Below are positions 1 to 8,477 of a DNA stretch of 64,000 nt, piece by piece. This DNA is from JBDHDH01 sp039591615 (GTDB lineage: Bacteria > Gemmatimonadota > Gemmatimonadetes > Gemmatimonadales > GWC2-71-9). The notes under the pieces were generated by a model that saw nothing but the letters and a program-made list of their open reading frames with translations, had not been told where the DNA came from and did not search any database. A program made the translations under genes and the position numbers. Position 1 is the stretch's first letter. Each line of letters opens with the position of its first letter. The stretch lies in contig JBDHDH010000003.1 in NCBI GenBank assembly GCA_039591615.1, positions 1-64,000 of the forward strand. Direction: 5' to 3'.

Positions 1-3000
1 ATCTCGTGGAAGAAGGACGCGCCTCGTCCCTGCAGCACTGAGAGCACCTCGGCCGCATTGCTCGACAGAGAAATCGGTGGCGCGGTCTGAGCGTCGAGCC
101 ACAGCCCCGCATGCTCTCGTACGAACAATGCGACCGGCGTGGATCGCAGCGGTCCCGACACGAACGGACCACTTCCCGGCTCCAACGGTGGCGACACCCG
201 CCCCCACGCCACACGGCCAGCAAGGCAGAGCGTGTCCAGCATGAGGGGGTCGTACTCCTCGCACCGCGAGGCCAAGACGTCGGGTTCCCAGGCTCCCCCC
301 GGCAGCTCGAAACCGTCCAGCTGCGTCACGACCGCCGCGAGACCCTCGACGCCGGCGACACGATGCTCGGGATCCACGTGCTGCCACACAAACAGGAATC
401 GCATGAAATCCGCCGTCGAGACGGGCTCGATTTCAGCCCGCAGACGATTCAGCGTGTACCGATGGATCCGCGCCAGGAGTCGCCGATCACACCACTCGAG
501 CACCCCGGGGTCCTCACGGCCGGTCCCGGGTGTAAAGGCTCCGCGTAAGACGACACCCTCGGCCTCCAACGCAACCAGGGCGGCGTCGATGTCGGCCACC
601 GTCACACCCATCGCGTCCGCTATCGTCGCGGCGGTGGTGGGACCCATGAGCTCCATCCGCGCCCGCACCAGCTCGCGCATCGCGGGCGGGCGATCAAGGG
701 ACTCGTGGCCGGGGATTTGGAGGTCCTCGGGATGCATTGGAGTACCCGGATAGACCATCCGGATCTCACCCAGACGTTCCGCGGCGCACCACAGCACGCG
801 ATCCCCGTCTACCCGCAGCCGTCCGGCTCGCTTCGCATCAAGCAGCTGCACCGCCAGGGACTCTTTTCCCGCTCCGCCGGCGACCTTCTCCACTTCACCG
901 TCTGTCAAGAAACCCCCCGTCAACAGCGCGTCGTGGAGCTCGTCCATGGTCTCGACCGTCGGCCACACCTCGTCACGCACCCGATGGATGGCTCCCTCGT
1001 CGAGAGTGCCGAGGTCCGCTGCCGAGGACGGTTCGAACGCCCGTCGCGTGTAGACCGCCTGCGTGCGTCGCTCCTCTAAGGGGGCATCGTCGAGGAACGC
1101 GTACGGTCGAGCGTTCAGCGTCTCATGGGACAGAGGGGAGGGCTCCGGAGTGTCTCGCGCGATGCACTTCACATTTCCAGAGTGGACCTGGCGGAGAACC
1201 GCAATGAGGCCTTCGAGATTCATGGCTTCGTGAAGGCAATCCTCGATCGTCTGTCGGACGAGTGGGTGATCCGGAATCTCGCGATCGCCGGCGACGTTCT
1301 CCAGGCACGCCGCCGCGTCCGGGAAAACGGCCGCCAGGAGATCCTCAGCCTCCATGCGTTGGATCTGCGGTGGTGTCTTTCGTCCACCGCGGTTGCGGAG
1401 AATCGCGAGCGAGATGGTCGATCCCCAACGCCAGCGTGTCTGGAACATCGGCGCGTCCAAGAGGGCCTGAACGAGGATCTCCTCCGCCGTGTTCGGATGC
1501 AGATAGCGGAACACGTCTTCCAGTGGGAAGGAGTGTTGTGGCCCCAGGGAAAGGAGAAGCGCGTCTTCCGTGGCCGCCGCCTGCAGCTCGAAATTGAACT
1601 GCCGGCAAAACCGTTTGCGGAGCGCGAGTCCCCAGGCGCGGTTGATCCGACTCCCGAAGGGAGCGTGGAGCACGAGTTGCATGCCGCCAGCTTCGTCGAA
1701 GAACCTCTCGGCCACCAGCGTCCGCTGGTTCGGAATCACACCAAGGAGACGTCGAGTTTCTGCCAGGTACTCGACGATCTGCGAGGCGGCTGCGTCGCCT
1801 GTGCCCAACTCGCCCCGCAACCATCCGATGGCTTCGTCCCGGTCGTCGAGGCGTGACTCGAGGTCCACACGCAGCGCCGAGACTGCCTCCGACAGCTCCT
1901 TGCTGCGCTCGGGAGCCTCCCCAAGCCAAAACGGGATGGACGGTGGCTGACCGCGGGCATCTTCGACCCGAACGACTCCCGATTCGACTCTGAGAATCCG
2001 CCACGAGGCATTCCCCAATTGGAAGACGTCCCCTGCGAGACTCTCAATCGCGAAGTCCTCGTTGAGGGTACCGACGAACGTACCTTCCGGTTCGAGGACC
2101 ACGCGGAAGTCGGCAGTGTCCGGAATCGCACCGCCCGACGTGATCGCTGCGAGCCGGGCGCCTCGCCGACCGCGAAGGCGCCGACCGACGCTATCGTAAT
2201 GCACGAGGGCACCCCGGCGGCCACGCCGAGTCGCAAAGCCCCTGGCCAGCATCTGCACGACCTCGTCGAATGCCGACCGCGGGAGGTGGCGATATGGGTA
2301 TGCCCGCCGGACGAGCTCGAACAGGGCGCCTTCCGGCCAGTCTTCGCATGCAGATTCGGCCACAATCTGCTGTGCCAAAACGTCCAGAGGCTTTTCAATG
2401 GGATTCAGCTGATCGAGCCATCCCTCCCGGACGGCTCGCAGCAACGCCGCGCATTCCAGGAGCTCGTCGCGGGACAGGGGAAATAGCCGTCCCTTCGGCG
2501 TTCCGCCAACGGTGTGGTCGGCCCGTCCAACTCGCTGCAGCAACGTCGCAATCCGTCGAGTGGACCCGAGCTGACAAACCAGGTCGACGGCACCAATGTC
2601 GATCCCCAGCTCGAGCGAAGCCGTTGCCACGAGGGCTTCGATTCGGCCCTCCCGAAGCCGCCTTTCGGCGTCGAGGCGCACTTCCCGAGCGAGACTCCCG
2701 TGGTGAGCCGTGACTGCCCCCTCGCCCAAGCGCTCGCTCAGATGTCGCGCCACGCGTTCGGCGAGCCGTCGGGTGTTCACGAAGACGAGTGTCGTACGGT
2801 GCGACCGGATGAGCTCGGCGAGGCGGTCGTACACCTCGGTCCAAACGTCCCCAGACATCACCGCCTCGAGAGGGGAGGATGGAAGCTCGATCCCGAGGTC
2901 GAGGTCCCGCTGGTGCCCCTCGTCCACGATAGCACACCGCGCGCTGCCATCGTCCTCCAGGTTCCGCGTCCCCACCAGGTACCGGGCCACGTCCGCGATG

Positions 3001-3620
3001 GGCTTCTGGGTGGCAGAGAGCCCGATGCGGACCAGCGGTGATGCCGCTACATGCTCCAGTCGTTCCAAACTCAGAGCGAGGTGCGCGCCCCGCCGCGACT
3101 CGAGCACAGCGTGGATTTCGTCCACGATCACGGTACGTGCCGTCCGCAACATCTCCCGACTGCGCTCGGCTGTCAGGAGCAGGTAAAGCGACTCCGGTGT
3201 AGTGACGAGGATGTGAGGTGGCGTCCGCAACATCGCCGCGCGCTCCGACGCGGGGGTGTCACCCGTCCGGACTGCGGCGGTGATCTTCACCGGCGGGAGC
3301 CCCATGGCCTCTGCGATCTGCCGAATCTCCCGTCGCGGCTCCGCCAGATTCTTGTGGATATCGAGGCTCAGCGCCTTGAGGGGGGAGACGTACACCACGC
3401 GGACCTCGTCGGCGAGCTTTCCCTCGACACCCTCTCGAAGCAGGCCGTCCAGGGCACTCAGGAACGCGGCGAGGGTCTTGCCCGAGCCCGTGGGCGCCGC
3501 GATCAACGTATGTTGGCCCGAGCCGATCGCCCGCCATCCCTTCTGCTGGGGTGGCGTAGGTTCCCCGAAGCGTTGGCAGAACCAGCGCGATATGGCCGGA
3601 TGAAACCCGGATAGCGGCAT
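1..3620 (-). CDS. lhr: Lhr-type large DEAD/DEAH-box helicase, C-terminus cut by window edge
   Basis: This is a superfamily 2 helicase of the Lhr family, which acts on nucleic acids in the cytoplasm and is tied to DNA repair. The protein opens with a typical Lhr start (MPLSGFHPAISRWF, then PTPPQQ). A Walker A motif APTGSGKT follows near residue 45, then VSPLKAL, and a DEIH box at about residue 170 (bases near 3105). The C-terminal Lhr segment is readable as LEWCDRRLLARIHRYT near base 490. The frame is still open at base 1 after about 1206 codons; family members are about 1400-1550 residues, so the last few hundred are outside the window. The ATG at 3620 is chosen because the conserved N-terminus starts there. 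Its DNA neighbours give no further clue to role. Identification is strong; the cellular role is known only at family level. Confidence 0.93.
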   Translation of the reverse strand, partial: MPLSGFHPAISRWFCQRFGEPTPPQQKGWRAIGSGQHTLIAAPTGSGKTLAAFLSALDGLLREGVEGKLADEVRVVYVSPLKALSLDIHKNLAEPRREIRQIAEAMGLPPVKITAAVRTGDTPASERAAMLRTPPHILVTTPESLYLLLTAERSREMLRTARTVIVDEIHAVLESRRGAHLALSLERLEHVAASPLVRIGLSATQKPIADVARYLVGTRNLEDDGSARCAIVDEGHQRDLDLGIELPSSPLEAVMSGDVWTEVYDRLAELIRSHRTTLVFVNTRRLAERVARHLSERLGEGAVTAHHGSLAREVRLDAERRLREGRIEALVATASLELGIDIGAVDLVCQLGSTRRIATLLQRVGRADHTVGGTPKGRLFPLSRDELLECAALLRAVREGWLDQLNPIEKPLDVLAQQIVAESACEDWPEGALFELVRRAYPYRHLPRSAFDEVVQMLARGFATRRGRRGALVHYDSVGRRLRGRRGARLAAITSGGAIPDTADFRVVLEPEGTFVGTLNEDFAIESLAGDVFQLGNASWRILRVESGVVRVEDARGQPPSIPFWLGEAPERSKELSEAVSALRVDLESRLDDRDEAIGWLRGELGTGDAAASQIVEYLAETRRLLGVIPNQRTLVAERFFDEAGGMQLVLHAPFGSRINRAWGLALRKRFCRQFNFELQAAATEDALLLSLGPQHSFPLEDVFRYLHPNTAEEILVQALLDAPMFQTRWRWGSTISLAILRNRGGRKTPPQIQRMEAEDLLAAVFPDAAACLENVAGDREIPDHPLVRQTIEDCLHEAMNLEGLIAVLRQVHSGNVKCIARDTPEPSPLSHETLNARPYAFLDDAPLEERRTQAVYTRRAFEPSSAADLGTLDEGAIHRVRDEVWPTVETMDELHDALLTGGFLTDGEVEKVAGGAGKESLAVQLLDAKRAGRLRVDGDRVLWCAAERLGEIRMVYPGTPMHPEDLQIPGHESLDRPPAMRELVRARMELMGPTTAATIADAMGVTVADIDAALVALEAEGVVLRGAFTPGTGREDPGVLEWCDRRLLARIHRYTLNRLRAEIEPVSTADFMRFLFVWQHVDPEHRVAGVEGLAAVVTQLDGFELPGGAWEPDVLASRCEEYDPLMLDTLCLAGRVAWGRVSPPLEPGSGPFVSGPLRSTPVALFVREHAGLWLDAQTAPPISLSSNAAEVLSVLQGRGASFFHE

Positions 3621-3704
3621 CGAGGAAATATGATTGATGGGTTCGGCAAACGGGTAGCGGGAGGAACGACGATCCGCGGTTACTGTCGGACAGCCCAGCA
3701 CCGC

Positions 3705-3733
3705 TCGACGACGAGCTATGCCCCCGATATTAT
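3705..3733 (+). promoter_or_regulatory. Candidate sigma-70 promoter for the EEP lipoprotein, possibly leaderless
   Basis: A -35-like TCGACG (3705-3710) and a -10-like TATTAT (3728-3733) are separated by 17 bases. The ATG of the next gene begins seven bases after the -10 box, where transcription would be expected to start, and no Shine-Dalgarno sequence precedes it. This is pattern matching only. Confidence 0.35.
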
Positions 3734-3739
3734 CGGCCT

Positions 3740-4969
3740 ATGCGATTCATTACCTCGAACGCTTGGTCCCCAGCACTCCTGCTCATCCTCGCGTGCGGCG
3801 CTCCTACCACTCCCATCACGGTACGCATCGCCACTTTCAACGCGTCGCTCTTCCGGGATACGGCTGGCGGGCTGATCGCCGATCTCTCCACTCCCCGGAA
3901 CCCGCAGGGCAAGGTGGTGGCAGAGATCATTCAGCGCTCGCGACCGGACGTCTTGCTCATCAACGAGTTCGACTACGACTCCCTCGCGGCCGCGGTTCGG
4001 CTCTTTCAAGAACATTATCTGGGAATCGCTCAGAACGTCTCGAGCAGTACCTCCGCCTCGGCACCGATCCAATTCCCCTTTCGTTTCCTGGCACCCGTCA
4101 ATACCGGCGTGCCATCTGGCATGGACCTCGACAACGACGGCACGATTGGCGTCCGGGATAACGCTTATGCGGGCGATGCTCTTGGCTTCGGTCGCTTCCC
4201 GGGACAGTACGGGATGCTCGTGCTCTCCCGCTTCCCGATCGACACGTCACGCGTGAGGACATTCCGAACCTTCCGCTGGATCGACATGCCGGGCGCGATG
4301 CTGCCGTCCGATCCGACCACCGGGAGGGCGTGGTACTCGGACTCCGAACTCGAGATCTTCCCGCTTTCATCGAAGAGCCATTGGGATCTCCCCATCACGA
4401 TCGGTGATCGCGTGCTTCACATCCTCGCTAGTCACCCCACCCCGCCCGTCTTCGACGGGCCAGAAGATCGAAACGGAAGACGGAACCACGACGAGATTCG
4501 CTTTTGGGCCGACTACGTCACGCTCGGAGCGGACGGCTACATCTACGACGACCGTGGAGGCGGAGGGGGGCTCGACGAAGCAGCATCGTTCGCGATCCTC
4601 GGGGATATGAATGCCGATCCGCACGACGGGGACTCCACCAGCCAACCCATCCTGCTCCTGCTCGGGAACCCTCGCATCAATGCCGTGGTGACCCCTGCGA
4701 GTGAGGGTGCCGTCGAGCAGGCCGAGCACCAGGGCGGCGCCAATCGAGCGCACCGCGGGGACCCTGCCTTCGACACGGCCGACTTCAATGACCGCGGGAA
4801 CGGCCCCGGCAATCTCCGCCTCGACTACGTGCTTCCGTCGTCAGATCTGACTATCGAGAGCGCCGGGGTGTTCTGGCCGCGCAGTGACAACTCTCTGTTC
4901 GCCATCGTCGGGACGTTCCCGTTCCCGGCCTCGGACCACCGGTTGGTCTGGATTGACGTTCGTTGGTAG
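3740..4969 (+). CDS. Secreted endonuclease/exonuclease/phosphatase (EEP) family lipoprotein
   Basis: This 409-residue protein has a lipoprotein signal peptide ending LLLILAC, with Cys19 as the likely lipidated residue, so it should sit on the outside of a membrane. The EEP fold is shown by IATFNAS near residue 30, a catalytic glutamate region LINEFDYD, ILGDMNADP near residue 290 and a C-terminal SDHRLVWIDV. EEP enzymes hydrolyse phosphodiester or phosphomonoester bonds; substrates range from DNA to phospholipids and cannot be read from the sequence. A DLDNDGTIGVRDN stretch near residue 130 resembles a calcium-binding EF-hand loop, which would fit an extracellular enzyme. It is divergent from lhr and ends six bases from the convergent methyltransferase gene. 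No ribosome-binding site is visible, matching the leaderless promoter suggestion. Confidence 0.85.
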   Translation: MRFITSNAWSPALLLILACGAPTTPITVRIATFNASLFRDTAGGLIADLSTPRNPQGKVVAEIIQRSRPDVLLINEFDYDSLAAAVRLFQEHYLGIAQNVSSSTSASAPIQFPFRFLAPVNTGVPSGMDLDNDGTIGVRDNAYAGDALGFGRFPGQYGMLVLSRFPIDTSRVRTFRTFRWIDMPGAMLPSDPTTGRAWYSDSELEIFPLSSKSHWDLPITIGDRVLHILASHPTPPVFDGPEDRNGRRNHDEIRFWADYVTLGADGYIYDDRGGGGGLDEAASFAILGDMNADPHDGDSTSQPILLLLGNPRINAVVTPASEGAVEQAEHQGGANRAHRGDPAFDTADFNDRGNGPGNLRLDYVLPSSDLTIESAGVFWPRSDNSLFAIVGTFPFPASDHRLVWIDVRW

Positions 4970-4975
4970 CGGATG

Positions 4976-5749
4976 TCACTTCCGTCGCGCCACATGAATC
5001 CCAATCCCGCCGAGCAACTTCCGCCGCACCCGCTCGACCGCGAATCCCGTCTCCTCGAGAATCCGATTGAACGCGGAGACAGTGACGAAGTGACGTACGG
5101 ACCGCGCGATATAACCGTAGGCAGCTGGCTCCCGATGCCAGAGCCAGCCGTACACGTTCCCGGCGGTCGATAGATACCAGACGTATAACTCGCCCCAAAC
5201 GGGATTCTCCGGTTGGTAGAAGTCGAGGCTGACGAGCCGACCGTCTCGTTTCAGCACCCGAGCAATCTCGCCGAGCGCCACGCGAAAATCCGGCGCGTTC
5301 CGCAGCCCATACCCTACGGTCACCAGGTCCACCGACTGGTCGGCCGCCGGGAGCAGTGTCATGTCGGCAACACAGAATCGCACGACGCCGCCCGCCCGTT
5401 GGATCCGTTGCCGCCCGTGCTCCAGCATCCGGCGAGACGGATCTACCCCGATCACCACGCCACGACGCCGGTGAGCAGCGGCTCCCTCAGCGAGATCCCC
5501 CGTGCCGCAGGCGATGTCCAGTATCACGGGAGCCGGCGGTGCCACCGCCCCCACTACGTCCAACATCTCGCGCTTCCACCAGCGATCCATCCCATACGAG
5601 AACCAGCGTGTGAAGCGGTCGTACTTCGGCGCAATGAGATCGAACATTGTCGTGACATACCGCTGCTTGATGCGTGGATCCCGCAGGTGCCGCTCAGCGT
5701 CGAGGTCGCGGAGCCTCGGTCGATCGGGCTCTCGAAAGCTCACGGTCAC
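4976..5749 (-). CDS. ubiE: UbiE/MenG-type demethylmenaquinone methyltransferase
   Basis: This 257-residue class I SAM-dependent methyltransferase belongs to the UbiE/MenG family, which adds the final methyl group to demethylmenaquinone or the corresponding ubiquinone intermediate. Family marks are the early MFDLIAPKYDRFTRWFSYGMDRWWK segment split around residues 35-60, the SAM-binding DIACGTGDLA near residue 79, and GYGLRNAPDF near residue 148 (GFGLRN in well-known members). The start is a GTG at 5749, with GGGGAT upstream; a second GTG two codons on is also possible. Given the lack of other quinone genes nearby, the menaquinone reaction is inferred from the likely lineage. It is transcribed alone and convergent with the EEP gene. 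Confidence 0.88.
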   Translation of the reverse strand: MTVSFREPDRPRLRDLDAERHLRDPRIKQRYVTTMFDLIAPKYDRFTRWFSYGMDRWWKREMLDVVGAVAPPAPVILDIACGTGDLAEGAAAHRRRGVVIGVDPSRRMLEHGRQRIQRAGGVVRFCVADMTLLPAADQSVDLVTVGYGLRNAPDFRVALGEIARVLKRDGRLVSLDFYQPENPVWGELYVWYLSTAGNVYGWLWHREPAAYGYIARSVRHFVTVSAFNRILEETGFAVERVRRKLLGGIGIHVARRK

Positions 5750-5961
5750 ATATCCCCACTCGAATCATCGAAAGCATCCAGCATCTGGGGGAACGGCAAA
5801 GCCGTCAACATGTTGATGAGAAACCACTTATGGCAGGGCATTCGCGTTGCGGGTGCATGTCGTCACCGGTGCCTCTAGGCCTCCCGTGACGCCAATCACC
5901 GCTCGCGACACGGGCCATCACGCATATTGCGTCACGTCCAACAGCAGATTCGGTAAGGCAA

Positions 5962-6354
5962 ATGCGTGCAGCTCCTCGAGCACTTCTGTGCGCCGTCATC
6001 GGCGCCATGGTGACGGTTTGCGCACCCCGCCTCCTCCAAGCGCAGGATTCCGGTGCGAGGACGCTGCACGCCAGTGTGTCAAAGCTCTCGCGCACGAGCG
6101 CCATTACGCGGGCGACGTTATCGGCTGGTGGGATCCAGGCCGATGGACAGCTGGTTACCGCTGATCGGGTAACGGTAATCGCGTCGGCGCTCGCCAGTCT
6201 GTTCGACGTCCCTGTCAGCCTCTCGCGCATCTCTTTTACCGTGGACAACGCCCTCGACAACCTAAGCCAGTATCGGGCGTTCGAGTTCGTTGCGCCACGG
6301 CTCTACGACGCTTCCCGGGTTTATCGTCTCACCTGGTCGGTCATCGAGTTCTAG
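5962..6354 (+). CDS. Hypothetical exported protein
   Basis: I do not recognise this 130-residue protein. It begins with a clear Sec signal peptide (positive n-region MRAAPR, hydrophobic stretch, cleavage probably after LLQAQ near residue 28). The mature part of about 100 residues is rich in Ser, Ala and Leu, has no cysteine, and has no metal or haem motif. A purine-rich GGTAAGG lies just before the ATG, supporting the start. It stands alone between the methyltransferase and the cold-shock gene, with no operon partner to suggest a role. It would act in the periplasm or outside the cell. Confidence 0.6.
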   Translation: MRAAPRALLCAVIGAMVTVCAPRLLQAQDSGARTLHASVSKLSRTSAITRATLSAGGIQADGQLVTADRVTVIASALASLFDVPVSLSRISFTVDNALDNLSQYRAFEFVAPRLYDASRVYRLTWSVIEF

Positions 6355-6473
6355 CCCACTGCCGGCTCATCCCGCTCACACGGACTGGACCCTCGCGCCG
6401 GCTGCGAAGTCGCGAAACCCGTGGACCTACGTCGAGGGGATTCTCCCAGCATGGATAGTATGATATGTCGAGA

Positions 6474-6513
6474 CGTCGAAGGGGCTGCCTCGAGTGAGGC
6501 AGCCCCTTCGACG
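6474..6513 (-). terminator. Strong hairpin downstream of the cold-shock gene
   Basis: The arms 6474-6491 and 6496-6513 form a perfect 18-base-pair inverted repeat with a four-base loop (GAGT). It lies 26 bases after the cold-shock stop codon. There is no T-run on either side, so it is either a factor-dependent or GC-type terminator, or an mRNA-stabilising structure. It could also serve the exported-protein gene coming from the other side. Confidence 0.6.
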
Positions 6514-6539
6514 ATCCAGCCAGTCTCGCCGCGGCTCTG

Positions 6540-6752
6540 TCACTGACCGGCTCGCGTCACGTTTTGCGCCGCGGGACCCTTCTCGTTCTCCACGACCTCG
6601 AATTCCACCGGCTCGCCCTCGCGCAGCGACCGGAAACCGGAACCCTGAATCGCGGTGTAGTGAACGAAGCAATCCTTCGCCCCGTCGTCCGGCGTGATGA
6701 AACCGAACCCCTTCGCGTCGTTGAACCACTTGACCTTTCCGGTGGTACGCAT
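6540..6752 (-). CDS. csp: Cold-shock protein (CspA family)
   Basis: This is a 70-residue single cold-shock domain. It has the RNP1-type motif KGFGFIT and the RNP2-type motif CFVHYTAI (family: VFVHFSAI), followed by EGEPVEFEVVENEKGPAAQNV. Such proteins bind single-stranded RNA or DNA and melt RNA secondary structure. An in-frame ATG lies 72 bases upstream, but the start at 6752 fits the family length and has a strong GGGGGAG ribosome-binding site in the right place. About 237 bases separate it from the upstream aminotransferase gene; a weak TTGGGG/TATCGT pair (6887-6916, minus strand) would give a leader of about 130 bases, which would suit long csp leaders, but this is speculative. A perfect hairpin follows the gene. 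Confidence 0.95.
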   Translation of the reverse strand: MRTTGKVKWFNDAKGFGFITPDDGAKDCFVHYTAIQGSGFRSLREGEPVEFEVVENEKGPAAQNVTRAGQ

Positions 6753-6989
6753 GCCGTACTCCCCCGTTTGGTTGTCGCGTAATCGGAGTCCGGCCCTGCC
6801 GTACCTCCCGACTACACTTCGCATCCGCGGACTCGCCCCCGCGTCGGGTCGCCTCCTCCGACCGCATCGCGATCGCAGAGAGGCCTACGATACTCGAAGT
6901 GGGACCGGCGCCCCAATGGCCAGCACTGTTGCCGACCGCTCCAGGCGCCGATTTTCAGCGGGCAAACTTAGCAGTGCCCTCGCCGGCTG

Positions 6990-8153
6990 TCAAAAGGTGC
7001 CGGTTCCCAGGGCTCCGGCCACACGCTGCCCGAGTCCCCGCAACCGATGGACCGGCTCATTGCTGAAGACGAGACGCACGTAGCTGTCGCCGTTTCGATC
7101 TCCCCAATCTCGCATCGGCGTGGCCGCGACCCGCCCCTGCTCGAGCAGCAGCCCCGACGCGGTGAACGAATCGTGGCCGAGCGACGCCACATCCAGAAGC
7201 TGAGACCATCCACCCGCCGCCGGAATGATGGAGTAGTCGCGAAGCTCCGCGGTCATCGCATCTCGCCGGCGCTGCCACTCGCCAATCGCCGGCAGTATCG
7301 CATCCGAGGGCTCCGTTAGGGCCGCCACCGCGCCCGCTTGAGCGATACCCGTGGGTGTCACCACGTTGTAGATATGCACCCGCGCAACGTCGTTTATCAC
7401 GCGCCGGGGGCCCACCACCCAACCGATCCGCCATCCGATCATCCGGTACTCCTTGGATAGCGACCCCACGACGATAGTCCGCTCAGCCATGCCCTCGAGC
7501 GCCACCGGATGTCTGAGCTGCCGCCCATCGAACAGGATGCGTTCCATGGCGGCGTTGTAGATCAGCCACAGGTCGCGTTCGCGGCACAATTGCGCCACCA
7601 CCCTCCACTCCTCCTCACTCAGCACCGCCCCTGACGGCATGGAAGGATTCATCAGAAAGAGCGCCCGAGTGCGAGCCGTGACAGCTGTCTGCAGTTGCTC
7701 CAAGTCGAGCCGCCACTGCCCGCTGCCCGCCACGAACGGTACGAACAGCGGCTCAGCACCAGCCAATCGCACGCGATAGATCATGCCGGCGTAGGTCGGA
7801 TCCGTAAGCACCACTGCATCGCCCGGGTCGGTAACGGCTAGCAGTGCGTCGAGCATGCCCTCGGTACCGCCACTGGTGACCACGACTTGATCGGCTGCGT
7901 ACAGCTGGCGGCCGGCAACCCGATTCACGTGGCTGGCAATTGTCTCGCAGAGGTCCCGACGTCCCGTGAACGGCAAGTAGCTGTTCGCCTCGTCCCGACC
8001 GATGTCCTTCCGCGTCGCTTCTAGGGCCGAGTATGGAGGTGGGATATCCGTATCGAGATTCTCGAGCCGCAGCACTTCGGGGTCGTCGCCAGCCGCCGCC
8101 GCGACGCGGTCGATGGAGAATCCCGGAATGCCTTGCAGTCGTCTGACGGTCAT
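6990..8153 (-). CDS. Class I/II aminotransferase-like protein with altered active site
   Basis: This 387-residue protein has the fold-type I PLP aminotransferase layout: TSGGTEG near residue 93, the NP motif at 169-170, the Schiff-base lysine K234 in GSLSKEYRMIGWRIG, and a C-terminal YVRLVFSN with the likely carboxylate-binding arginine. Two usual active-site residues differ. Where relatives have SDEIYE, this protein has YNAAMER, so the aspartate that pairs with the PLP ring nitrogen is Asn200 and the following tyrosine is Met203. The second Asn of NPxNPTG is also Met (NPSMPSG). It may be a specialised or weakly active enzyme; the substrate cannot be told. The gene overlaps the upstream DUF2905 gene by four bases (ATGA), so the two are translationally coupled. 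Confidence 0.8.
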   Translation of the reverse strand: MTVRRLQGIPGFSIDRVAAAAGDDPEVLRLENLDTDIPPPYSALEATRKDIGRDEANSYLPFTGRRDLCETIASHVNRVAGRQLYAADQVVVTSGGTEGMLDALLAVTDPGDAVVLTDPTYAGMIYRVRLAGAEPLFVPFVAGSGQWRLDLEQLQTAVTARTRALFLMNPSMPSGAVLSEEEWRVVAQLCRERDLWLIYNAAMERILFDGRQLRHPVALEGMAERTIVVGSLSKEYRMIGWRIGWVVGPRRVINDVARVHIYNVVTPTGIAQAGAVAALTEPSDAILPAIGEWQRRRDAMTAELRDYSIIPAAGGWSQLLDVASLGHDSFTASGLLLEQGRVAATPMRDWGDRNGDSYVRLVFSNEPVHRLRGLGQRVAGALGTGTF

Positions 8154-8395
8154 GTCGGGACCTCGTATGTGATGGGTGACAGCAGTCGGCGAACGACGTA
8201 CACCAGGAGGATCACCGCGGCCGACAGGAGCAGCGTCGAAGTGATGGGCAAGCAGGCACCAACGGTCGACCGCCTGATCCGGATGTCACCGGGGAGATGA
8301 CCGAACCACGAAACGCCACCCAGCCATGCTGCCATCCCAACCACCAGGAGCACTAGCCCCGCGATGATGATGAAGACCCAATGGTCTGCCTCCAC
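8150..8395 (-). CDS. DUF2905 family membrane protein
   Basis: This 81-residue protein has two membrane segments (about residues 6-27 and 52-70) joined by a loop containing GHLPGDIRIRR, which matches the GRLPGDI signature of DUF2905. The family's function is unknown; members are small inner-membrane proteins. The start is a GTG at 8395 with GGGAGG a little far upstream. It is the first gene of a two-gene unit with the aminotransferase-like protein and diverges from the enoyl-CoA hydratase remnant, leaving 82 bases for promoters on both sides. Confidence 0.8.
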   Translation of the reverse strand: MEADHWVFIIIAGLVLLVVGMAAWLGGVSWFGHLPGDIRIRRSTVGACLPITSTLLLSAAVILLVYVVRRLLSPITYEVPT

Positions 8396-8477
8396 ATGAG
8401 GGAATCCTCCCTCGAGGACGGCATCAAAGCCCCGCCCCTGCTGGACACCTCATGGCGCAGGTCCTACCCTTTCGGAC

